64,000 nt of DNA from an uncultured Bacteroidales bacterium (GTDB lineage: Bacteria; Bacteroidota; Bacteroidia; Bacteroidales; Paludibacteraceae). Positions within the stretch are counted from its first letter, which is position 1. The number at the start of each line of letters is the position of its first letter. Shown here piece by piece: positions 42,513 to 48,989 of the stretch. Both the position numbers and the translations under genes were made by a program. The stretch spans positions 1 to 64,000 of the forward strand of contig CAMHOY010000006.1 of assembly GCA_946186915.1 (NCBI GenBank), given 5' to 3'. The notes beneath the pieces were generated by a model. It did no database searches. It had not been told where the DNA came from and saw only the letters and a list, made by a program, of their open reading frames with translations.

Positions 42513-43619
42513 TTAATCAGGGAATTCCATCAAGTATGCTTTGATGAACGCATCGATATCTCCGTCCATGACGGCGTTGACATTCGATGTCTGGTAGTTG
42601 GTGCGGTGGTCTTTCACGCGGCGGTCGTCGAAGACGTAGGAACGGATCTGCGAACCCCATTCAATCTTCTTCTTGCCTGCTTCCACTTTTGCTTGCGCCT
42701 GACGGCGTTTCTCGAGTTCTAACTCGTAGAGCTGCGAACGGAGGTGCCGGAGAGCATTCTCACGGTTCTTCGGCTGGTCACGCGTCTCCGTGTTCTCTAT
42801 GACGATCTCGTCCGGCTGACCCGTTAAGGGGTTGACGAATTTATAGTGCAAGCGCACGCCGGACTCGACTTTGTTGACGTTCTGTCCTCCGGCACCGGAA
42901 CTGCGGAAAGTGTCCCAACTGATGCCGGCAGGGTTGACTTCCACTTCGATAGTGTCGTCGATGAGCGGTACCACGAAGACCGACGCAAAGGACGTCATTC
43001 GTTTGCCCTGCGCGTTGTAGGGACTGACACGAACCAGACGGTGTACACCGTTCTCGGACTTGAGATAACCGTACGCCATCTCGCCTTCTACGTTGAAGGT
43101 CACGGTCTTGATACCGGCCTCGTCGCCTTCCTGCAGGTTTTCGATGGTGACCTTGTAGTCATGTTTCTCGCAGTAACGCATATACATACGCATCAGTTGC
43201 TCGGCCCAGTCCTGGGCTTCTGTGCCGCCTGCGCCGGAAACGATCTTCAGCACGGCCGGCATCTGATCTTCCTCATGCGACAACATATTCTTCATCTCGA
43301 GGTCTTCCACCTCCGAGAGGGCGTGCGCGTACGCTGCGTCCACCTCTTCTTCGGTCACCAGTTCCTCTTTGTAATAGTCGAAGGCGAGGGCGAGTTCTTC
43401 TACCGCCGCACGCACTCCTTCGTAACCTTCAATCCAGCGCTTGAGCCCTTTGACCTTGCGCATCTGTACCTCAGCCGCTTTGGCGTCGTCCCAGAAACCG
43501 GGGGCTTGGGTGTGCAACTCTTCCTCCTCCAGTTGGATGCGTTTCTCGTCTATCTGAAGGTAGGCTTTGAGCTTGTCCGCCCGCTGCTGAACATCTTTTA
43601 ATTGCTCTATCGTGATCAT
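42513..43619 (-). CDS. prfB: Peptide chain release factor 2
   Basis: About 368 residues. It terminates at UGA and UAA. It has the GAGGQ motif and, at the place of the SPF codon-recognition tripeptide, SPY (VRVSPYNAQGKRMTSF), which I believe is usual in Bacteroidales. The reading frame is continuous: at the position of the programmed frameshift in many prfB genes (CTT TGA C) it reads CTT CAG ATA GAC. ATG 43619 was chosen over an upstream TTG at 43637, which lies about at the transcript start. Confidence 0.95.
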   Translation of the reverse strand: MITIEQLKDVQQRADKLKAYLQIDEKRIQLEEEELHTQAPGFWDDAKAAEVQMRKVKGLKRWIEGYEGVRAAVEELALAFDYYKEELVTEEEVDAAYAHALSEVEDLEMKNMLSHEEDQMPAVLKIVSGAGGTEAQDWAEQLMRMYMRYCEKHDYKVTIENLQEGDEAGIKTVTFNVEGEMAYGYLKSENGVHRLVRVSPYNAQGKRMTSFASVFVVPLIDDTIEVEVNPAGISWDTFRSSGAGGQNVNKVESGVRLHYKFVNPLTGQPDEIVIENTETRDQPKNRENALRHLRSQLYELELEKRRQAQAKVEAGKKKIEWGSQIRSYVFDDRRVKDHRTNYQTSNVNAVMDGDIDAFIKAYLMEFPD

Positions 43620-43650
43620 AAGTCTATAATTAGCCAATTTAAATCGGGCA

Positions 43651-43682
43651 CAAAAGTACTAAAAAAAAATGACATACGCAAG
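43651..43682 (-). promoter_or_regulatory. Promoter of prfB
   Basis: Minus strand: CTTG (43682-43679), 20-bp spacer CGTATGTC plus a T-tract, TACTTTTG (43658-43651). The -33 region is the palindrome CATACGC-AA-GCGTATG. Confidence 0.82.
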
Positions 43683-43863
43683 CGTATGCCATTAATTTTA
43701 CATTTTTGTTGCATTTTTGTGCCTTTCATGCTCATTTTGGCTATTACCTGCGGTGCATCTCAGTAGCGGCCTCTCGGTCGCCCTTTCATCATTGCGCATA
43801 GTCAGCCGCGAGCAACACTCGCATCATTTGTTTATTTACTTCCCCAAAACACACATTCATTCA

Positions 43864-43888
43864 GTATTATATACATAGTATATAATAC
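43864..43888. repeat. Perfect 25-bp palindrome
   Basis: GTATTATATAC-ATA-GTATATAATAC, 11-bp arms with a 3-nt centre, in the 479-bp gap 43620-44098. It lies 23 bp before the 11-bp tandem array. The gap also holds the prfB promoter and a hairpin at 44002; no gene is evident. Confidence 0.9.
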
Positions 43889-43911
43889 CAACGCATTAAG
43901 AAGCAAAATTT

Positions 43912-43966
43912 AGTGCGTGATAAGTGCGTGATAAGTACGTCGTTAGTGCGTGATAAGTGCGAGGTT
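43912..43966. repeat. Five tandem 11-bp units (iteron-like)
   Basis: AGTGCGTGATA, AGTGCGTGATA, AGTACGTCGTT, AGTGCGTGATA, AGTGCGAGGTT, with no gaps. Eleven base pairs is about one helical turn, so the units lie on one face of the DNA, as binding-site arrays often do. The unit is not a canonical DnaA box. Confidence 0.88.
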
Positions 43967-44001
43967 TTCGGACCTTTTTGCTATATGTCTGCTGTATGAA
44001 A

Positions 44002-44027
44002 GCAGCGAGGTATTTTTCCCTCGCTGC
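44002..44027 (-). terminator. Hairpin 3' of the secreted-protein gene
   Basis: Perfect 9-bp stem GCAGCGAGG/CCTCGCTGC with loop TATTTTTC, about 70 bp after the stop of the minus-strand gene at 44099. On the minus strand it is followed by TTTC. It is terminator-like but the U-run is weak. Confidence 0.5.
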
Positions 44028-44098
44028 CCTTCGTTTATTAGCCACGCATCCCATGCGGGTTCATTTTGTCTTTTGCCGCAGAATGTTATGCCGCTTTC

Positions 44099-44731
44099 TT
44101 ATTTCACTTCCTGTCCCTGGAGGGTATAGGTTTTGTCTGCATTCTCAACAAGAATTTGGTCCTTTTTGAGGACTTTATGCGAGTTGCGCGGAGCTATCGG
44201 AGTAGATATGTCTTGGCCGGATTTGCCATTACCGGGTACAGAATAGACGCGAGTCTCATATTTTGTTTCACCCCCATTAAAAGTGTAGGAATAAGTGAGT
44301 AGATAATAAGTGTCGTTAAGCATTATTAAAAAAGGCGTTTGTCCTGTAAGAGTGGTTACTAATTGTCCGTCTTCATTATAAATGAAAATAGAATTACTTG
44401 TTCCTGTTCCTTGATCTACCAAAGCGAAACAAACCTTATTGTCCGTGGTCAAAATGTTTCTGGATACAAGGTAACACTCAAAGCCTCTCTCAGTATGAGG
44501 TGTTTGAACGGCTTTGTACAGGGAGAAGTCATCCTTATTATATAATCTTACGATGCCGTTAGTTGCTTGCATATCATAGAGATAAGGAGCTTCAAAATCA
44601 TAGCCATATAAACTGGCATAAGGGTTGACAGCTACCGATGCTTGACCTTCCCAAACATGGAGTAAAGTAATCTGTGCATCAGCAAACGTGGCAGCAAAGA
44701 GGGCTGCGATAACAAAGATAGATTTTTTCAT
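44099..44731 (-). CDS. Secreted protein with C-terminal tail
   Basis: A 210-residue protein with signal peptide MKKSIFVIAALFAATFADAQ. The mature part is a repeated beta pattern (IFIYNEDGQLVTTLTG, YETRVYSVPGNG) suggesting a propeller-like or sandwich fold. The last about 27 residues (HKVLKKDQILVENA..., KTYTLQGQEVK) match the tail of the DUF4832 protein at 36190 in pattern K-[IV]-L-..-Q-[LI]-L-[IV]...KT[FY]T.QG.E[LV]. Such tails are common on exported Bacteroidales proteins and may be sorting signals. Function unknown. Confidence 0.72.
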   Translation of the reverse strand: MKKSIFVIAALFAATFADAQITLLHVWEGQASVAVNPYASLYGYDFEAPYLYDMQATNGIVRLYNKDDFSLYKAVQTPHTERGFECYLVSRNILTTDNKVCFALVDQGTGTSNSIFIYNEDGQLVTTLTGQTPFLIMLNDTYYLLTYSYTFNGGETKYETRVYSVPGNGKSGQDISTPIAPRNSHKVLKKDQILVENADKTYTLQGQEVK

Positions 44732-44770
44732 AATGATTAATTATTTAATGGTTATACATAAAAAATGGAC

Positions 44771-44910
44771 GTTTCTTATCTGTCCCAAGGCTGTAGGAAA
44801 CGCCCATACACCGATAAGTCACGCCCATACATAGTACGGACGCTTGCTGACTTATTATCGGTGCATCTCTTGAACTTCCTACATTCTGGGACACCAAATA
44901 AATCGCAAAC
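44771..44910. repeat. Large imperfect inverted repeat
   Basis: Nested arms GTTT/AAAC, TGTCCCA/TGGGACA, TGTAGGA/TCCTACA and CACCGATAAGTCA/TGACTTATTATCGGTG, with a centre of about 26 nt. ACGCCCATACA also occurs twice as a direct repeat (44800, 44821). It fills most of the 44732-44963 gap. It could be a MITE-like remnant or a structured RNA. No coding sequence is evident. Confidence 0.7.
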
Positions 44911-44963
44911 GCGAATATTCAATATGTCACCGCTTTTTTATGCTGTCGGTGCCAGCAGTATTT

Positions 44964-45179
44964 TTATTGTCCTTTCATCATCTCATAGAGATACGCAGGA
45001 CTTTGAACATAGAGTTCGTTTTCTTCATCTTGTAATGCAGGCATCAGCGAGGAGTTATAAACTCGCTCCATGGCTTGCTCCAGATTGCAGCCGGTATCCT
45101 CCATGACGTAACGAACCAACTCGCTCAAGGCATAGTCGGTCAAGTAAGTCGCTATTTGATGATGATTTGCCTGCATCAT
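44964..45179 (-). CDS. DUF3791 protein (third gene of DUF3791-DUF3990-DUF3791)
   Basis: A 71-residue protein. It has the DUF3791 pattern: I..YL..Y...LV.Y...D.....EQAM..VYNS, then ENELYVQSPAYLYEMMK. It overlaps the DUF3990 stop as ATGA. Presumed partner or antitoxin-like component; not shown. Confidence 0.78.
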   Translation of the reverse strand: MMQANHHQIATYLTDYALSELVRYVMEDTGCNLEQAMERVYNSSLMPALQDEENELYVQSPAYLYEMMKGQ

Positions 45180-45664
45180 AGTATTTGTACTTTTGATTTT
45201 TTGAGATAGTGCAAAGCTTTTTCTGTGCCGAAATAATATTGCTGGTCAAGGAATTTGTCTTGAAGACCTTTTGCGGCCTCCTCGGCGGAGTAGATATTTT
45301 CCCGATAACGAGTAATTTGCAGAACTACACCATCATCAGCAATCGGTCCGACAATAATATCATAATCGTGTATCGGCAATGTGTTAGCGCGATCGCGGTT
45401 GGCATCCACAAAGACAAACCATTCTACACTTGCTCTCTCTGGAAAGACTTTGACTTTTAAGTCCGAATGCAAAGCCGATTCATCGAACTCATAACTGATA
45501 AGCGTTGCTTTGCCACCGAAAAGACGCGCTTTCTTGGTAGCCATACGAATGGCTGTTTCACGCGAATCCGTGAGGTAGAAGCCTTTGCCGAAGTCCTTAT
45601 GATTAAGACTGCGAGAAAGATCTATCTTCTCTATGTCTGTATTCGTGCCGTGGAAAAGTATCAT
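45176..45664 (-). CDS. DUF3990 protein, ADP-ribosyltransferase-like
   Basis: About 162 residues. It starts MILFHGTNTDIEKIDLSRS and has DFGKGFYLTDSRETAIRMA, VEWFVFVDANR and DYDIIVGPIADDG. The HGT and FG.GFYLT.....A motifs resemble the ADP-ribosyltransferase fold, to which DUF3990 is thought to belong. ATG 45664 overlaps the upstream stop (ATGA); the longer frame from 45691 is rejected. Flanked on both sides by DUF3791 genes with 4-bp overlaps, it looks like the toxin of a compact toxin-antitoxin-like operon. Confidence 0.82.
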   Translation of the reverse strand: MILFHGTNTDIEKIDLSRSLNHKDFGKGFYLTDSRETAIRMATKKARLFGGKATLISYEFDESALHSDLKVKVFPERASVEWFVFVDANRDRANTLPIHDYDIIVGPIADDGVVLQITRYRENIYSAEEAAKGLQDKFLDQQYYFGTEKALHYLKKSKVQIL

Positions 45665-45876
45665 GCCAGTGTCCCTCCGTTTTTGCGACATACGATGAGC
45701 ATATCATCAATGGTGTCGTCCATTGATTGCAGGTGCTCTACATCGTAGAACTCCATCAAGAATGCAAGTGCTTTGTATTGTTGCAAATAGCGGAAGGCAG
45801 CTTGGCGTGTCATGGAAAACCTGTTCGCAAATGCTTGTATCGCACTAGTCAAAAATGGAATTTCATACTTGCTCAT
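45661..45876 (-). CDS. DUF3791 protein (first gene of DUF3791-DUF3990-DUF3791)
   Basis: A 71-residue protein: MSKYEIPFLTSAIQAFANRF, then the DUF3791 core FRYLQQYKALAFLMEFYDVEHLQS and a helix ending IVCRKNGG. The frame extends upstream to 46095 through both promoters of this intergenic region, so the start is set at ATG 45876, 21 bp after the expected transcript start. Confidence 0.8.
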   Translation of the reverse strand: MSKYEIPFLTSAIQAFANRFSMTRQAAFRYLQQYKALAFLMEFYDVEHLQSMDDTIDDMLIVCRKNGGTLA

Positions 45877-45903
45877 AATGGTGTCGTTTAACCTTTGCGG
45901 CTG

Positions 45904-45935
45904 CAAAGGTACAGAAAAAATTTCATATATGCAAA
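45904..45935 (-). promoter_or_regulatory. Promoter of the DUF3791-DUF3990 operon
   Basis: Minus strand: TTTG (45935-45932), 20-bp spacer CATATATG..., TACCTTTG (45911-45904). It is divergent from the nadE promoter, 35 bp away. Confidence 0.85.
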
Positions 45936-45969
45936 TAAAAGTGAAAAATTGCCGCAAAAATGCAAAACA

Positions 45970-46001
45970 TTTGCATATATCATTTTTTTTGTGTAATTTT
46001 G
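45970..46001 (+). promoter_or_regulatory. Promoter of nadE
   Basis: TTTG (45970-45973), 20-bp spacer CATATATC plus a T-tract, TAATTTTG (45994-46001). AATTTTGC-CGC-GCAAAATT (45995-46013) is an inverted repeat over the start site, as at mnmE. Confidence 0.87.
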
Positions 46002-46021
46002 CCGCGCAAAATTGTTTGAAT

Positions 46022-47953
46022 ATGGAAACCAATTTGGGATTTGTGCGTGTGGCGGCGGCAGTGCCGACTATGCGTGTAGCGGATTGTAAGTTCAACGCTG
46101 AGCAGATTCGTTTGCAGATTGACGAAGCGATCGCCGAAGGGGTGGAAGTAATATGCTTCCCGGAACTGAGTATAACAGGCTATACTTGCGCGGACCTTTT
46201 CTTCACGCAAGCCCTGCAACAGAGCGCGCTGCGCGAGCTGGAAAGTCTTTGCGACTACACGCGCGGCAAGGCAATCATCGTGCTTGTCGGTGCTCCGCTG
46301 AAAGTGGACAACGATCTGTTCAACTGCGCCTTCGTGATGACGGACGGCGAGGTGATGGGTGTTGTTCCGAAAGTGAACCTCCCGAACACGGGTGAGTTCT
46401 ACGAGAAACGCTGGTTCACATCGGGTCGTGCAGCTCGTGAGTTCACACCCGGCGGTATCGCTCCGCGTATTCCGAAGATAGAGATTTGGAGCGGAGAAGT
46501 ACCTTTTGGCACAGATTTGCTTTTCACCACCCGTAACTACACTTTCGGCGTGGAGATATGTGAAGACCTGTGGTCGCCGTTACCTCCTTCGACCCAATTG
46601 GCCATTCAAGGCGCGGAGCTGATCTTTAACCTGTCGAGCAGCAACTGCATCGTTGGCAAGCACGCTTTCCGTCGTCAGATGATCACGCAGCAGAGTGCCC
46701 GTGTTCATTGCGGCTATATATACACTTCTTCGGGCGTAGGCGAGTCCACGACAGATGTCGTTTTCTCCGGCAGTACCTACATCGCCGAGAACGGCACGAT
46801 GCTTTGCGAGGGCGAGCGTTTCCAGCGTGAGAGCACGATGAATATCCAGGAGATAGATGTCGAGCGTTTGCGTACCGACCGCCAGCGCAACACGAACTTT
46901 ACCAAAGACAAATCCGGTCACTACCGTCATATCAACGTGGCTCCGATAGAGCGCGAAGAGCAGATGACCGAGCCGGTACACCGTCATTTCTCGGCGTTGC
47001 CGTTCCTGCCAAATAAAGGGGAGGAAGACCAGTACTGCCTGGACACTTTCTCTATCCAGACGAACGGCTTGGCTCGTCGTTGGGAACACACGCACGCAAA
47101 GACCCTTGTGCTGGGTATCTCCGGCGGCTTGGACAGTACGCTGGCCTTGTTGGTATGCGTTCAGACAGCGGATCTTTTAGGCTATGACCGCGAGCGTATC
47201 GTCGGCGTGACGATGCCGGGTTTCGGAACGAGCGACCGCACGTACCAGAACGCGTTGCACCTCATGAGCGAGTTGGGCATCACCCACCGCGAGATCTCTA
47301 TCTGCGACGTGACGACCCAGCACCTCAACGACATCGCGCATAACATGGAGAACCATGACGTGACCTACGAGAACGCGCAGGCGCGTATACGTACCTTAAT
47401 CCTTATGGACCTCGCCAATGAGTTGAACGGACTCGTGGTCGGCACCGGTGATCTGAGTGAGTTGGCGCTCGGCTGGTGTACTTACAACGGCGACCAGATG
47501 TCGATGTACGGCATCAATGCCGGTATTCCCAAGACCCTCGTGCGTTTCCTTGTTGGTTATGCGGCGGAGAACATGTACAGCGAACCGCTTCGCGAGATCC
47601 TGTTGGATATCGTGGACACACCGGTATCGCCGGAACTGCTGCCGACGGATGAGCACGGGGAGATAGCACAGAAGACCGAGGACAAAGTGGGACCGTACGA
47701 CCTGCATGATTTCTTCATCTATTATTTCCTGCGCTACGGCTTTACCCGCGAGAAGATCCGCTACATGGCCTGCCAGGCTTTCGAGGACCAATACGACGAG
47801 GCGACCATCGACAAGTGGCTCAACGTCTTTATGCGCCGTTTCTGCACCCAGCAGTTCAAGCGCAGTTGTATGCCCGACGGACCGAAAGTAGTGGCTGTCT
47901 CATTGTCCCCGCGCGGTGACTGGAGAATGCCGAGCGATGCGTGCTGTATTTAA
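46022..47953 (+). CDS. nadE: Glutamine-dependent NAD+ synthetase
   Basis: A 643-residue two-domain enzyme. The N-terminal nitrilase-like amidase (about 1-330) has Glu in CFPELSITGYTCADLF, Lys in VPKVNLPNTGEFYEKRWF and Cys in GVEICEDLW. The C-terminal synthetase (about 360-643) has the ATP loop SGGLDSTLALL and GTGDLSELALGWCTY. The start is ATG 46022, 20 bp after the -7 box; the longer frame from 45812 crosses the divergent gene and both promoters. A tandem-repeat spacer separates it from murB. Confidence 0.96.
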   Translation: METNLGFVRVAAAVPTMRVADCKFNAEQIRLQIDEAIAEGVEVICFPELSITGYTCADLFFTQALQQSALRELESLCDYTRGKAIIVLVGAPLKVDNDLFNCAFVMTDGEVMGVVPKVNLPNTGEFYEKRWFTSGRAAREFTPGGIAPRIPKIEIWSGEVPFGTDLLFTTRNYTFGVEICEDLWSPLPPSTQLAIQGAELIFNLSSSNCIVGKHAFRRQMITQQSARVHCGYIYTSSGVGESTTDVVFSGSTYIAENGTMLCEGERFQRESTMNIQEIDVERLRTDRQRNTNFTKDKSGHYRHINVAPIEREEQMTEPVHRHFSALPFLPNKGEEDQYCLDTFSIQTNGLARRWEHTHAKTLVLGISGGLDSTLALLVCVQTADLLGYDRERIVGVTMPGFGTSDRTYQNALHLMSELGITHREISICDVTTQHLNDIAHNMENHDVTYENAQARIRTLILMDLANELNGLVVGTGDLSELALGWCTYNGDQMSMYGINAGIPKTLVRFLVGYAAENMYSEPLREILLDIVDTPVSPELLPTDEHGEIAQKTEDKVGPYDLHDFFIYYFLRYGFTREKIRYMACQAFEDQYDEATIDKWLNVFMRRFCTQQFKRSCMPDGPKVVAVSLSPRGDWRMPSDACCI

Positions 47954-47960
47954 CTTTTCG

Positions 47961-48000
47961 GTATCCCGTAATCCCGTAATCCCGTAATGCCGTTATTCCG
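47961..48000. repeat. ATCCCGTA short tandem repeat
   Basis: TATCCCGTAATCCCGTAATC-like units (ATCCCGTA three times, then ATGCCGTT, ATTCCGAA) fill the nadE-murB spacer. Confidence 0.88.
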
Positions 48001-48006
48001 AATAAT

Positions 48007-48954
48007 ATGACCATAAAAGAAAATATATCCCTGCTGCCATATAACACCTTCGGCATAGATGTGAAGGCGCGGCTGTTCATCGAGTACTACTCGTTGGATG
48101 AGTTGCGCCAGGTGCTGAAGGATCATCGCGGCGAACGTGTTTTGCATATAGGGCAGGGGTCTAACTTGCTCTTTACCAAAGACTTCGATGGCGTCATTCT
48201 ACATTCCGGCATGGCGCGTGCCAAGTTCTTGGACGACGAGACTGTGGAGGCGCAGAATGGTTTGCGACTGGATGACCTCATTGCCCAACTGACCGACATG
48301 CAGTACTGCGGGATGGAGAAACTGAGTCTCATTCCCGGCGAAGTGGGCGCGAGTGCCGTGCAGAACGTCGGCGCGTACGGTTGCGAGGCCAAAGATGTCA
48401 TCCTGCGCGTTCATACCATCGATGTCGAGACGCTCGAAGAGCGGGTGTTCCGTAATGAGGAATGCCGTTTCGGATACCGAGACAGTGCGTTCAAGCATGA
48501 ACTCAAAGGCAAATATATCGTCACATCGGTAGTGTATAAAGTGAAACCGGGCGATGCGAGCAAGACCCGTGAAGAGATCATAGAGACCCGTAACGGTAAG
48601 TTGCCGAAAGTCGGAGAAGTGGGTTCTGCGGGATCGTTCTTCATGAACCCGTTTGTACCCGAAGAGCAAGCTAATGCTTTGCTTAAGCAATATCCCGACA
48701 TGCCAAACTTCCCTTCCCTTCAGGGAGGGGACAGGGGTAGGCTTGTGAAGATTCCCGCCGCATGGCTCATCGAACAATGCGGATGGAAAGGCAAGACACT
48801 CGGTGGCGCGCAAGTATGGCCCAAACAACCGCTGGTCATCGTTAATGCCGATCACGCGGCGCCGCAAGACATCATCGACCTCGCGGCAGCCGTCAGTGCC
48901 AGCGTCAAGGAGAAATTCGGCATCACCATCAACCCCGAGGTGAACTATATTTGA
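48007..48954 (+). CDS. murB: UDP-N-acetylenolpyruvoylglucosamine reductase
   Basis: A 315-residue flavoenzyme of peptidoglycan synthesis, completing UDP-MurNAc. It has the FAD segment IGQGSNLLF, IPGEVGASAVQNVGAYG, the GYRDSAFK motif and catalytic Ser in GSAGSFFMNP. It directly precedes murA, which makes its substrate. Residues PSLQGGDRGRL are encoded by a dispersed GC-rich repeat (48709-48744). Confidence 0.96.
   Translation: MTIKENISLLPYNTFGIDVKARLFIEYYSLDELRQVLKDHRGERVLHIGQGSNLLFTKDFDGVILHSGMARAKFLDDETVEAQNGLRLDDLIAQLTDMQYCGMEKLSLIPGEVGASAVQNVGAYGCEAKDVILRVHTIDVETLEERVFRNEECRFGYRDSAFKHELKGKYIVTSVVYKVKPGDASKTREEIIETRNGKLPKVGEVGSAGSFFMNPFVPEEQANALLKQYPDMPNFPSLQGGDRGRLVKIPAAWLIEQCGWKGKTLGGAQVWPKQPLVIVNADHAAPQDIIDLAAAVSASVKEKFGITINPEVNYI
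48709..48744. repeat. Dispersed GC-rich palindromic repeat, copy 4 (inside murB)
   Basis: TTCCCTTCCCTTCAGGGAGG then GGACAGGGGTAGGCTTG. It is read in frame in a murB loop just before KIPAAWLIEQCGWKG. Confidence 0.68.
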
Positions 48955-48986
48955 AATTAGAAATTAGAAATTAGAAATCAGAAATA
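48953..48986. repeat. GAAATTA short tandem repeat
   Basis: GAAATTA three times then GAAATCA, GAAATA. It fills the 35-bp murB-murA spacer. Confidence 0.85.
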
Positions 48987-48989
48987 TCC

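Noticed and set aside
42846-43601. Plus-strand 251-residue frame antisense to prfB
   Set aside because: prfB is certain from GGQ and family length; the antisense protein has no recognisable features.
43912-43966. CRISPR array or DnaA-box cluster
   Set aside because: Units are 11 bp with no spacers, so not CRISPR. They do not match TTATCCACA-type boxes, and no dnaA gene is near.
44771-44910. Insertion sequence remnant with transposase
   Set aside because: No transposase fragment or target-site duplication is visible; only an inverted repeat remains.
45812-46021. N-terminal extension of nadE
   Set aside because: Would cross the divergent DUF3791 start and both promoters; the -7 box at 45994 places the start at 46022.
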